Positions 35,347 through 43,864 of a DNA stretch of 64,000 nucleotides are shown here, piece by piece; positions within the stretch are counted from its first letter, which is position 1; each line of letters starts with the position of its first letter. The translations under genes were made by a program, and so were the position numbers. The stretch comes from JAXMAO01 sp046350375 (GTDB lineage Bacteria; Planctomycetota; Phycisphaerae; UBA1845; UTPLA1): positions 70,051 to 134,050 of the forward strand of contig JAXMAO010000011.1 of NCBI GenBank assembly GCA_046350375.1, read 5' to 3'. The notes under the pieces are model-generated. The model worked only from the letters and a program-made list of their open reading frames with translations, ran no database searches and was not told the DNA's origin.

Positions 35347-37119
35347 ATGCCCACCGTAGTCCATGTCACGCACGAGGCGGTCCAGAAGATCGGCGGCATC
35401 GGCGCCGTGCTGGAAGGGCTGCTGACCGCGCCGACCTATCGCAGTCGCGTCCCGCGGACGGTGGTGGTCGGGCCGCTCTTCTCGCGAAAAGGCGGCGTCG
35501 ATCAGCGGCTCGGGCCGGCAGGGGTGGTGCGCTATTCGTCGATCGACGGCCGCGCCGACCACCCGGCCGCCGACGCACTGCGCCAGGTCGAGCAGCGGTT
35601 CGGCGTGTCGATCGTCTACGGGACGCGGCTCTATGCGGCGCCCGAGGCCGGCGCGCAGGCCGAGGCCGAGGTGCTGCTGATCGACGTGCACCAGATCGCC
35701 CCGCACGAGAACAACGCCCTGAAGTGGCGCCTCTTCCAGCACTACGGGCTGCGCTCCGACCCGTTCGAGTCGATCTGGGAGTATGAGCAGTATGTGCGGC
35801 TGGCCGCGCCGGCCATCGCGGCCCTGATGGCGCTGGGCATCGGTGCGCTGCATGATCCGGCGATTGTCTTCGCGCACGAGTTCATGGGGCTGCCCACGGC
35901 GCTGGCGGCCCGGCTCGAGCCGCGCTTTGCCTGCCGGACGCTCTTTCATGCCCACGAGGTGGCGACGGTCCGCAAGATCGTCGAGGACCACCCCGGCCAC
36001 GACACCATGTTCTACAACGTGATGGCGCAGGCCCGCGCCGCCGGTCAGTCGCTCGCCGACCTTTTCCGTGACGCCCGCGGCTACTTCAAGCATGTGCTCG
36101 TCGAGGCGGCCCGCCACTGCGACGGCATCCTCGCGGTCGGCCCGCAGGTGGTCGACGAGCTGCGCTTCCTCGGGCCGGCCTTCGACGCCGCGCCCATCCG
36201 GCTGGCTTACAACGGCATCCCGGCGCGGGCGGCGACGGTCGACGAAGTCGCCGCGGCCCGCGGCCGCCTGGCCGCTTACTGTCAGAATCTGCTCGGCTGG
36301 CGGCCGGACCACGTCTTCACCCACGTGGCGCGGTTCGTCCGCAGCAAGGGGCTGTGGCGCGACCTGATGGTGCTGCGCGAGCTGGACGAGCTGATGTGGG
36401 CCGAGCGTCGCACGGCCGTGTTCCTCATCCTGTCGAACGAGCACTACGGGCCGCGCCGTCCCGAGGAAGTCCGCCACATGGAGCGCTGGTGGCGCTGGCC
36501 GGCCGCCCATCGCGAAGGCTACCCCGACCTGACCGGCGGCGAGGCGCTGTTCTACGCGCTGGTGCAGGAGTTCAACGCCGCCGCGCGGGCGGTCAAGGCG
36601 ATCTTCATCAACCAGTTCGGCTTCAGCCGCGAGGCCTGCGGCGAGCGCGTCCCGGCCGAGGTGGACTTCTGGGATCTGCGCCGCGGCAGCGACCTCGAGT
36701 TCGGCCAGTCGATCTACGAGCCGTTCGGCATCGCCCAGGTCGAGGCGGTGTCGTTCGGCGCGCTGTGCGTCTTCAGTGGCGTGTGCGGCTGCGCCGGCTT
36801 CGTGCAGGACGTGGCGTCCGCCGAGACGCGCGAGAACCTGGTCATCGCCGACTACACCGACCTGCCGGCGGCCCGCGACATTCCCGCGCTGCTGGCGATG
36901 AAGATGGACGAGCGCGAGGCCAATGACCGTCGCGTGGCGCGCGGCGTGGCGCGCGAGATTGCCCGGCTGCTGCCGCGCAGCGCCGACGCCCGCGCCGCCG
37001 CCGTCCACCGCGGCGTCGAGCTGGCCCAGCGGATGAGCTGGGAGGTGGTGGCGCGCGACTACGTCTTCCCCGCCATCGACGCGGCGCTGAAGCGCGTCGA
37101 GGTCGTCGCCGTCGGCTGA
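35347..37119 (+). CDS. Glycogen-synthase-like GT-B glycosyltransferase
   Basis: 590 residues. The N-terminal loop KIGGIGAVLEGL matches the sugar-nucleotide loop of glycogen synthases (KxGG). TLFHAHEVATVRK and MFYNVMA resemble the animal/fungal (GT3) branch more than bacterial GlgA. The C-terminal SIYEPFGIAQVEAVSFGALC holds the retaining-enzyme E-x7-E motif. Likely reaction: transfer of glucosyl units from a nucleotide sugar to glycogen or a related alpha-glucan. Cytoplasmic. A GGGGAA Shine-Dalgarno precedes the ATG. Acceptor and donor are not proven; another GT-B role is possible. Confidence 0.82.
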   Translation: MPTVVHVTHEAVQKIGGIGAVLEGLLTAPTYRSRVPRTVVVGPLFSRKGGVDQRLGPAGVVRYSSIDGRADHPAADALRQVEQRFGVSIVYGTRLYAAPEAGAQAEAEVLLIDVHQIAPHENNALKWRLFQHYGLRSDPFESIWEYEQYVRLAAPAIAALMALGIGALHDPAIVFAHEFMGLPTALAARLEPRFACRTLFHAHEVATVRKIVEDHPGHDTMFYNVMAQARAAGQSLADLFRDARGYFKHVLVEAARHCDGILAVGPQVVDELRFLGPAFDAAPIRLAYNGIPARAATVDEVAAARGRLAAYCQNLLGWRPDHVFTHVARFVRSKGLWRDLMVLRELDELMWAERRTAVFLILSNEHYGPRRPEEVRHMERWWRWPAAHREGYPDLTGGEALFYALVQEFNAAARAVKAIFINQFGFSREACGERVPAEVDFWDLRRGSDLEFGQSIYEPFGIAQVEAVSFGALCVFSGVCGCAGFVQDVASAETRENLVIADYTDLPAARDIPALLAMKMDEREANDRRVARGVAREIARLLPRSADARAAAVHRGVELAQRMSWEVVARDYVFPAIDAALKRVEVVAVG

Positions 37120-37168
37120 CGCGGCCCACCGCCCGCCGCGCGGTCTGCCCGCCGATTGAACTTCGCTT

Positions 37169-37174
37169 TACAAT
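37169..37174 (+). promoter_or_regulatory. -10 box (TACAAT), leaderless start
   Basis: TACAAT ends 6 nt before the GTG of the Fe-S membrane protein, which has no Shine-Dalgarno. Transcription would start at the start codon. Confidence 0.45.
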
Positions 37175-37180
37175 GGCGCC

Positions 37181-38461
37181 GTGAGTTGCACGCCCCCCGC
37201 GTCCGCCGAGGGTTCGCCGCGCCTATCGCTGCCGGTCGTGCCGGCCCGGCCGACCGTCGTTCGCCCGTCGCGCATGGGCAAGTGGCGGGCGCTGTCGCTG
37301 ATCGCGATTCACGTCGCATTCCTGGTTCACGTGCTGCACTGGAAGGCAACCGGTCGGACGCTCTCGCCGGTTGAGCCGAGCGAGTCGATGGAATCGCTCG
37401 CCACCGGCCGCGTGAACGCCGGGGCGCTCTTTTTCGCCGCCGCGCTCGCCAGCACGCTGCTGTTCGGCCGGTTTCTGTGCGGCTGGGGCTGTCACATGGT
37501 CGCCGTGCAGGACCTGTGCGGCTGGCTGATGCGCCGCGCCGGCTTTCGACCCAAGCCGTTCCGCTCGCGGCTGCTGGTGTTCGTGCCGCTCGGGGCGGCG
37601 ATCTACATGTTCATCTGGCCGACGGCCTATCGCCTGTGGGTTGGCGCGCCGCCGCCGCCGGTCACGACCCACCTGTTCAAGTCGCAGTTCTGGGCGACCT
37701 TCCCCGGCCCGGTCGTGGCGGTGCTGACGCTGCTGATCTGCGGCGGCGCGATCGTCTATTTCCTCGGCAACAAAGGCTTCTGCACCTACGCCTGCCCCTA
37801 CGGCGGCTTCTTTGGCCTGCTCGACCGCGCCGCGCCGCTGCGCGTCCGCGTCACCGATGCCTGCAACCGCTGCGGCCACTGCTCGGCCGCGTGCAGCTCC
37901 AACGTCCGCGTCGCCGAAGAGGTGCACCTGTTCAAGATGGTCGTCGACCCCGGCTGCATGAAGTGTCTCGACTGCGTCAGCGTCTGCCCGAACGACGCGC
38001 TCTACGTCGGCCTCGGTCGACCGGCGCTGGCCGCGCCGCGGGCCGCCCAGCCGCGCAAGCCGCTGCGGCACGACGGCGGCTGGGGCACCGAGCTGGCGCT
38101 GCTGGCGATCTTCGGCGTCAGCCTGCTGGTCTGGCGCGGGCTCTATGGCCAGGTGCCGTTTCTCTTCTCGCTCGGCCTGTCGAGCATCACCGCGTATTTG
38201 CTGCTGCGACTCTGGCACCTCGCCTCGCGCGCCGACGTGACGTTCCACCGGCTGGCGCTGCGGCGGCGCGGCACGATCCGCCCGGCGGGCTGGGCCTATG
38301 TTGTGGCCGCGCTGCTGTTGCTGGCGTTTCTGGCTCACTGCGGCTGGGTTCAGTTCAACCAGGCCGGCGGCGACGCCGCCTTTTCGCCCGCGCCGCGCGC
38401 GCGCCAGGCGTCACGCCGGTGGTCGCGGGCTGGCAGTTCGCGCCGTCGCTCGACCCGCTGA
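37181..38461 (+). CDS. NapH/CcoG-like membrane ferredoxin (N-part of frameshifted gene)
   Basis: Reads as 426 residues from a GTG. Membrane helices flank two [4Fe-4S] ferredoxin motifs, CNRCGHCSAACS and CMKCLDCVSVCP. Further Cys pairs occur in FLCGWGCHMV and FCTYACPYGG, as in NapH/CcoG-type electron-transfer proteins. Expected role: electron transfer at the inner membrane. The last ~20 residues (APRARQASRRW...) look out of frame. A TPR domain continues in the -1 frame from about 38400. Removing one CG from the CGCGCGCG run (38393-38402) would join both parts as ...SPAPRAPGVTPVVAGWQ. So the real product is probably one Fe-S/TPR protein, a fusion type I recall from planctomycetes. Confidence 0.82.
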   Translation: MSCTPPASAEGSPRLSLPVVPARPTVVRPSRMGKWRALSLIAIHVAFLVHVLHWKATGRTLSPVEPSESMESLATGRVNAGALFFAAALASTLLFGRFLCGWGCHMVAVQDLCGWLMRRAGFRPKPFRSRLLVFVPLGAAIYMFIWPTAYRLWVGAPPPPVTTHLFKSQFWATFPGPVVAVLTLLICGGAIVYFLGNKGFCTYACPYGGFFGLLDRAAPLRVRVTDACNRCGHCSAACSSNVRVAEEVHLFKMVVDPGCMKCLDCVSVCPNDALYVGLGRPALAAPRAAQPRKPLRHDGGWGTELALLAIFGVSLLVWRGLYGQVPFLFSLGLSSITAYLLLRLWHLASRADVTFHRLALRRRGTIRPAGWAYVVAALLLLAFLAHCGWVQFNQAGGDAAFSPAPRARQASRRWSRAGSSRRRSTR

Positions 38462-39588
38462 TCGACCCGGCCGAGCGCCCGGCGATCGCCGCCGCCGAGC
38501 GCGCCTACGGCCGCGTGCAGCGGGCCGCGCTGATTCGCATTCCCGCGGTCGAATCGGCGCTCGCCTGGCTCGACCTGCTGGCCGGCCGCAGCGAGTCGGC
38601 CGAGGCGCGGCTGCGGGCGCTGCTGAAGTCGCGGATGTCCGACGCCGAGCGCTCCAGCACCTGGGCCAACCTGAGCAAGGTCTGCGCCCATCGCCGACTC
38701 TGGGTACACGCCGCCCACGCCGCCGAGCAGGCGGTCGCGCTCGATCCGCGCTCGTCCGAGGCCTATTTCACCCGCGGCCTCTTGCAGCTCTTTCAACGCA
38801 ACGCGGCGGGCGCCGTCTCCAGCTTCGAGTCGGCCCGCCAGGTGGCCGCGGCGCTGGCCGCCGAGTCGCCTGGCGGCGGCGAGCTCGATCCGCTCATCGA
38901 CGCCTTTCACGCCGAGGCGCTGCGCCAGGTGAGCCGGCTGGACGAGGCCGCCGAGCTGGAGCGCCGCATGACCCATCCGGCCGCGGCGCTGCACGACGCG
39001 GTTCGCGCCGCGCGGCTCTTTCCGAAGTCGGCGGCGATGCACCGAGCGGCCGCCGTGGCGCTGGCCGCCCTGGGCGACTGGTCCGCGGCGCGGAGCTGGA
39101 TCGACCAGGCGGTGGCGCTGGCGCCGGACGACTACTGCGCCCGGCTGTGGTCGGCCCGGGCCCGCCTCGAACTCTCCGAGCGCGACGCGGCGCTGCAGGA
39201 GCTGGGCGTCGCCGAGAAGCTCTGCCCGACCTGCTGGACCGCGCAGCGCGACACCGCGCGGGCGCTCATTCTGGCGCGCCAGCCGGCGGCGGCGCTGGCC
39301 CGGGCGCGCCGCGCCGTGCAGCTTCAGCCGAACGCCGCCGACGCCCACGCCATGCTGGGGGCCGTGCTCCTGGCCGCCCACGACCTGCCCGGCGCGACGG
39401 CCGCGTTTGCCGACGCCGTGCGGCTTGAGCCGGTCAATCGCGAGTATCGCTTGCGGTATGGATTCCTGCTGGTGTCGGCGGGGCGCGGCCGCGAGGCGCA
39501 CGACGCGCTCGACGCGCTGTCGCGCGAAGCCGGCCCGCTGGCCGATCGGGCGCGCGAGATTCTGCAATCGCTCGACGCGCCGCGCTAG
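38419..39588 (+). CDS. TPR-repeat domain (C-part of frameshifted Fe-S protein)
   Basis: About 389 residues in the frame shifted from the preceding ferredoxin gene. At least five tetratricopeptide repeats are visible, for example AAHAAEQAVALDPRSSEAYF, GDWSAARSWIDQAVALAPDD and ALARARRAVQLQPNAADAHA. A GTG at 38419 is the only nearby start and lacks a Shine-Dalgarno. This suggests it is the C-terminal half of the same polypeptide, split by a 2-nt excess in a CG run. TPRs bind proteins; the domain would lie on the periplasmic or cytoplasmic face after the last helix. Confidence 0.7.
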   Translation: MVAGWQFAPSLDPLIDPAERPAIAAAERAYGRVQRAALIRIPAVESALAWLDLLAGRSESAEARLRALLKSRMSDAERSSTWANLSKVCAHRRLWVHAAHAAEQAVALDPRSSEAYFTRGLLQLFQRNAAGAVSSFESARQVAAALAAESPGGGELDPLIDAFHAEALRQVSRLDEAAELERRMTHPAAALHDAVRAARLFPKSAAMHRAAAVALAALGDWSAARSWIDQAVALAPDDYCARLWSARARLELSERDAALQELGVAEKLCPTCWTAQRDTARALILARQPAAALARARRAVQLQPNAADAHAMLGAVLLAAHDLPGATAAFADAVRLEPVNREYRLRYGFLLVSAGRGREAHDALDALSREAGPLADRAREILQSLDAPR

Positions 39589-39603
39589 TCCGGCATCAGC
39601 CGA

Positions 39604-40794
39604 TTACGTCGCGCCGCGGGCCAGCCGGCTTGCGCCGCTCGCGTCCGCCAGCAGCCGCTCGTAGACCGCCTCGATCTGCCGCACCATCGCGCGCCAGTCG
39701 AACCGCGCCGCGCACAGCACCCGGCCGGCCCGGCCCATCTGCGCTCGTCGCTCGGGGTGATCTGCCAGCGACACGATCGCGTCCGCCAGGCCGCACACGT
39801 CGGCCGGCGCGACCAGTTCGCCCGTAACGCCCGGCCGCACCACCTCCGGCGCGCCATCCAGCGCAAAGCAGACTGCCGGAATCTCCATCAGCAACGCCTG
39901 CACCACCGCCCGCGGCAGCCCTTCCCACAGCGAGGCGTGCGCCAGCAGGTCGGCCGCCGCCAGCAATCCCGGCAGCGCCTCGGGCGCGACCAGGCCAGTC
40001 AGCGTCGTTCGCTCGCGCAGGCCGCGGCGCGCCAGCTCGGCCTCGTACGCCGGCCGGTCGGCGCCGTCGCCGATCCAGACGAAGCGCAGCCGCGGTTCGC
40101 GCCGCGCGGCGCGCTGCATGGCCGGAATGAGCAGCTCGTAGCCCTTGTTGCGGAAGAGCCGCGCCACGGTCGCGACGACCACCGCGTCGAGCGGCAGCCC
40201 GAGCCGGGCCCGGGCCGCGGCGCGGTCGTGCCGTCGCGGGTCGAACTCGACGATTTGCATCCCGCTGTAGACGGTCTCGTACTGGTCGGGTCGGCCGACC
40301 CCGGCGTCGAGCGCGGCGGCGGTCATGGCGTCGGCGACGCACAGGATGCGGTCGGTTCGCGCGGCGCACAGCCGCTCCAGCTCGGCGAACGCCGCCTGCA
40401 CGATCCGCGGCTGGGTGCGGTTGAAGCTCATGCCGTGGATGGTGTGGACGATCGCCGGCGTGCCCGCGTCCGCCGCGGCCAGCCGGCCGAGGATGCCGGC
40501 CTTGCTCGAGTGGGTGTGCACCACGTCGAAGCCGCGCTCGCGGAAGAGCGCCCGCAGCGCCCGCGCCGCCGCCAGATCGCGCCGCGGGCTGACGGCCCGC
40601 ACCAGCGCCGGCAGCTCGACGAACTCGTATTGGTCGCCGCGGGCCCGGCCGACAAGCGAGCCCTCGGGTCCGTGCGTCGGCCCGGAGACGAGCGTCACGG
40701 CGTGGCCATGCTGCGCCAGCCCGGCGCAGGTGAGCAGGGTGTTTTCCTGCGCGCCGCCAACGATCAGCCGCGTGATGACGTGACAGATTCGCAT
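39604..40794 (-). CDS. GT4 family glycosyltransferase
   Basis: 396 residues. N-terminal fold MRICHVITRLIVGGAQENTL matches GT4 enzymes acting on sugar chains, as do DVVHTHSSKAGILGRLAA and HTIHG. The C-terminal nucleotide-binding part has VATVARLFRNKGYELLI and LWEGLPRAVVQALL; the second Glu of E-x7-E is Gln, a variant common in this subgroup. It transfers sugar from an activated donor to an acceptor in cell-surface polysaccharide synthesis; both substrates unknown. Cytoplasmic, membrane-associated. It converges with the TPR gene and lies upstream of nothing obvious in the same operon, 46 bp after truA on the same strand. Confidence 0.88.
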   Translation of the reverse strand: MRICHVITRLIVGGAQENTLLTCAGLAQHGHAVTLVSGPTHGPEGSLVGRARGDQYEFVELPALVRAVSPRRDLAAARALRALFRERGFDVVHTHSSKAGILGRLAAADAGTPAIVHTIHGMSFNRTQPRIVQAAFAELERLCAARTDRILCVADAMTAAALDAGVGRPDQYETVYSGMQIVEFDPRRHDRAAARARLGLPLDAVVVATVARLFRNKGYELLIPAMQRAARREPRLRFVWIGDGADRPAYEAELARRGLRERTTLTGLVAPEALPGLLAAADLLAHASLWEGLPRAVVQALLMEIPAVCFALDGAPEVVRPGVTGELVAPADVCGLADAIVSLADHPERRAQMGRAGRVLCAARFDWRAMVRQIEAVYERLLADASGASRLARGAT

Positions 40795-40840
40795 GATCGT
40801 GTGCGCGGCGCGGCGGCCGGGCCGGCCGCGCGGCGCGCCG

Positions 40841-41719
40841 TCAGCCGCCCGGCTCCTCTTCCAGGCTGGTGCCCGGCGGCATCATCGCCGCCAGCGTGTT
40901 GGCCGAACCGGCCGCGCTCGGCGAGTGCTCCGGCGCGGCCACCGCTCCGTCGGGCGGATCGGGCGCCAGGCTCGGCAGGTCGTAGCGCACCCACTGCATG
41001 CACAGGCCGCGCGCCGGGGCGGTCGCGCCGGCGAACGACCGGTCGCGCGATTCGAGAATCTCGGCGATGCGGCTCGGCGGCCAGCGCCCGCGCCCGACCT
41101 CGAGCAGCGTGCCGACCATGTTGCGCACCTGGTTGTAGAGAAACCCGTCGCCTTGCACGTCGAAGCGTACCTCCAGCCCGACGCGATAGACGTCGCACCG
41201 CTGCACCGTCCGCACGTTGGTCGTTCGCTGGCTGCCCTTCGAGGCCATCGCCGTGAAGTCGTGCCGGCCGACCAGCAGCGCCGCGCCGGCCCGCAGCGCC
41301 TCGGTCGAAAGCGGGTGCCAGAAGTGGTAGGTCTGCGCGTGCGCGCCGGTTTCGACCGGCCGGCCGGAGTGGTTGAAGACGCGGTAGCGATAGAGCTTGC
41401 AGACGGCCGACAGCGTGGCGTGGAAGCTGAGCGGAACGACCGCCATGTGCAGCAGCGTGACATCCTTCGGCAGGCGCGAGCCCATGGCGTTCTGCAGTGC
41501 CTCGGGCGTCATGCGGGTGTCGGAATAGAAGTTGGCAACCTGCCCGGCGGCGTGTACGCCGGCGTCGGTGCGGCCGGCGCCGATGACCGCCACCTGGTGG
41601 CGGATCACGCGCCGCGCCGCCTGCTCGACGGCCTCCTGCACGGTGCGCATGCCGGGCTGGCGCTGCCAGCCGTGGAACGCGCCACCGTCGTAGGCCAGCG
41701 TGAGCTTGAAGTTCCGCAT
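40841..41719 (-). CDS. truA: tRNA pseudouridine(38-40) synthase TruA
   Basis: 292 residues. It isomerises uridines 38-40 in the anticodon stem-loop. Catalytic Asp52 is in GAGRTDAGVHA. The conserved start is LTLAYDGGAFHGWQRQPG, and RFDVQGDGFLYNQVRNMVGTL completes the family signature. The C-terminal ~45 residues are an extra Pro/Ala/Ser-rich tail. There is no Shine-Dalgarno. A well-spaced promoter ends 9 nt before the ATG, which implies an almost leaderless mRNA. The GT4 gene follows 46 bp on and may be cotranscribed. Confidence 0.94.
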   Translation of the reverse strand: MRNFKLTLAYDGGAFHGWQRQPGMRTVQEAVEQAARRVIRHQVAVIGAGRTDAGVHAAGQVANFYSDTRMTPEALQNAMGSRLPKDVTLLHMAVVPLSFHATLSAVCKLYRYRVFNHSGRPVETGAHAQTYHFWHPLSTEALRAGAALLVGRHDFTAMASKGSQRTTNVRTVQRCDVYRVGLEVRFDVQGDGFLYNQVRNMVGTLLEVGRGRWPPSRIAEILESRDRSFAGATAPARGLCMQWVRYDLPSLAPDPPDGAVAAPEHSPSAAGSANTLAAMMPPGTSLEEEPGG

Positions 41720-41728
41720 CGCTTCGCG

Positions 41729-41757
41729 ATGATACGTGCGACCGCGCGCGTCGCCAA
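41729..41757 (-). promoter_or_regulatory. Sigma-70-like promoter for truA
   Basis: On the minus strand, TTGGCG (41757-41752), a 17-bp spacer and TATCAT (41734-41729). The -10 ends 9 nt before the ATG, so the mRNA leader would be at most ~3 nt. Confidence 0.65.
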
Positions 41758-41817
41758 TTGTGCGGCGCGCCGCCGCCGCGGCCGCCTGAGGCGCCGCATC
41801 CTCATCGGAGCAACTCC

Positions 41818-42984
41818 ATGCCCTTTTCCCGCGCGCGCCGACTCGACGCCCTGCCGCCCTACCTTTTCATCGAGATCGACCGCCGCAAGCGCGCCGCCAT
41901 CGCCGCCGGAAAGGACATCATCAACCTCGGCGTAGGCGACCCCGATCGGCCGACGCACGGCTTCATCATCGACGCGCTGGCCCAGGCCGCCGCCGACCCG
42001 CGACACCATCGCTATCCGTACGACAACGGCGTGCCCGAGTTCAAGGAGCGCGTCGCCGCGTGGTTCGAACGGCGCTTCGGCGTCACGCTCGACCGCGAGC
42101 GCGAAATCCTCTCGCTCATCGGCAGCAAAGAGGGCATCGGCCACCTGCCGCTGGCGGTGCTCAACCCCGGCGACCTGGCGCTGGTGCCGCAGCCGGGTTA
42201 CCCGGTTTACGAGTCCGGCACGATCTTCGCCGGCGGTCAGCCGTTCTTCTTGCCGCTGCGCGAGTCGCGCGGCTGGCTGCCCGACTTTGACGCCGTGCCG
42301 GCTGACGTGCTCGACCGCGCGGCGCTGCTCTACCTGAACTACCCCAACAACCCCACCGGCGCCGTCGCCGACCTGGCCTTCTTCGAGCGCTGCGTCGCGC
42401 TGGCGCGGCAGCACGACTTTGTCATCTGCCACGACGCCGCCTACTCCGAGACCTACTTCGACCGCCCGCCGCCCAGCATCCTCCAGGTCCGCGGCGCGCT
42501 CGACTGCTGCGTTGAGATGCACTCGCTCAGCAAGACCTTCAACATGACCGGCTGGCGGCTCGGCTTCGCGGTCGGCAACGCCGAGGTGCTCGCGGCGCTG
42601 GCGAAGATCAAGGGCAACCTCGACTCGGGCCAGTTCGGCGCAATCCAGCAGGCCGGCGCGGTCGCCATCGCCGGCATCGACCGGCCGGAAGTCCGGGCAC
42701 AGGTGGATGAATACCGCGCCCGGCGCGACGCGCTGGTGGGCGCGCTGGCACGCGGCGGCTTTCGCATCGCGCCTCCGCCGGCGACCTTCTACGTCTTCGC
42801 CGGCTGCCCGTCCGGGCAGGAATCAATGGGCTGCGCCGCGCGGCTGCTGGAAGAGGCGGGCGTGGTGGCGATTCCGGGGACGGGTTTCGGCGCCGCCGGC
42901 GAAGGGTACGTCCGCTTCGCGCTCTGCGCTCCGCTGGAGCGCGTCCGCGAGGCCGGCGAGCGGATCGCGCGGATCCGCTGGTAG
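41818..42984 (+). CDS. dapL: LL-diaminopimelate aminotransferase-type enzyme
   Basis: 388 residues, fold-type I PLP enzyme. The opening ARRLDALPPYLFIEIDRRKR and NLGVGDPDRPTHG, with NYPNNPTGA and the PLP lysine Lys239 in HSLSKTFNMTGWR, match the DapL family. DapL converts tetrahydrodipicolinate to LL-diaminopimelate in one step of the lysine/peptidoglycan pathway and is characteristic of planctomycetes and chlamydiae. CGGAG lies 7 nt before the ATG at 41818; the frame is open upstream without support. Another class-I aminotransferase role cannot be excluded without the key substrate residues. Confidence 0.85.
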   Translation: MPFSRARRLDALPPYLFIEIDRRKRAAIAAGKDIINLGVGDPDRPTHGFIIDALAQAAADPRHHRYPYDNGVPEFKERVAAWFERRFGVTLDREREILSLIGSKEGIGHLPLAVLNPGDLALVPQPGYPVYESGTIFAGGQPFFLPLRESRGWLPDFDAVPADVLDRAALLYLNYPNNPTGAVADLAFFERCVALARQHDFVICHDAAYSETYFDRPPPSILQVRGALDCCVEMHSLSKTFNMTGWRLGFAVGNAEVLAALAKIKGNLDSGQFGAIQQAGAVAIAGIDRPEVRAQVDEYRARRDALVGALARGGFRIAPPPATFYVFAGCPSGQESMGCAARLLEEAGVVAIPGTGFGAAGEGYVRFALCAPLERVREAGERIARIRW

Positions 42985-43032
42985 CGCCGCCGCGGTGCGC
43001 GACGGCCGGGCACGCTCAAGGGCAATCTCCGC

Positions 43033-43695
43033 ATGAGCTGGATTCAATTCGCGACCGACCTGTTCCTGCACCTCGACAAGCACCTGGGCGACGTGGTGTC
43101 GCGCTACGGCGTGTGGAGCTACGCGATCCTGTTTCTGATCATCTTCTGCGAGACCGGGCTGGTCTTCACGCCGTTTCTGCCCGGCGATTCGCTGCTGTTT
43201 GCCGCCGGCGCGCTGGCCGGCGCCGGTTCGCTGAATCTGTCACTCGCCTTCCTGCTGCTGTCGGTGGCGGCGATTCTCGGCGACACGGTCAACTACGCCG
43301 TCGGCAAATACCTCGGACATCGCCTGGTTGGCCCGGGCCGGTTCCGCGTGAAGCAGGAACACCTCGACCGCACCCACGCCTTCTTTGAGAAGTACGGCGG
43401 CAAGACGATCATCATCGCGCGGTTCGTGCCGATTGTCCGCACGATTGCCCCGTTTGTCGCCGGGCTGGGCGCGATGACCTACGCCCGGTTCGTCTTCTAC
43501 AACGTCGTCGGCGGCATCGCCTGGGTGGCGATCTGCCTCGGCGCCGGGCGCGCCTTCGGCGAGATTCCGCTCGTCAAGCAGAACTTCTCGCTGGTGGTGC
43601 TGGCGATTGTCTTCATCTCGATCGTCCCGGCGATCATCGAATTCCTCCGCGTCCGCCGCGCGGGCAGCACGTCGTCCGGCTCCACCCCGCGCTGA
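43033..43695 (+). CDS. DedA family membrane protein
   Basis: 220 residues with four to five membrane helices. Signature segments are FCETGLVFTPFLPGDSLLF and ARFVPIVRTIAPFVAGLG, with the conserved Arg and Pro of DedA/VTT proteins. Members help flip undecaprenyl phosphate or maintain membrane potential, and loss affects envelope integrity. Inner membrane. The gene follows dapL by 48 bp on the same strand, so cotranscription is possible. Length is normal (~200-220). Confidence 0.92.
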   Translation: MSWIQFATDLFLHLDKHLGDVVSRYGVWSYAILFLIIFCETGLVFTPFLPGDSLLFAAGALAGAGSLNLSLAFLLLSVAAILGDTVNYAVGKYLGHRLVGPGRFRVKQEHLDRTHAFFEKYGGKTIIIARFVPIVRTIAPFVAGLGAMTYARFVFYNVVGGIAWVAICLGAGRAFGEIPLVKQNFSLVVLAIVFISIVPAIIEFLRVRRAGSTSSGSTPR

Positions 43696-43730
43696 CTCGG
43701 CTGCATCCGCCGCAGCGCCGGCCGCGGTGC

Positions 43731-43759
43731 TTGACAGAAGTTGCGCCGGCCGAGATAGT
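43731..43759 (+). promoter_or_regulatory. Sigma-70-like promoter for ispE-spoVG
   Basis: TTGACA (43731-43736), 17-bp spacer, GATAGT (43754-43759). It lies 106 bp before the ispE start. Confidence 0.7.
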
Positions 43760-43864
43760 CCCAGCCGCACAGCGCGGACCGTCAAGCCGAAGGACGGGCC
43801 GCTCCATCCGGCTCGGACGTTGACCGATACGGACCCCGCGCACCGGTGACAAGGCGCCATCGTC

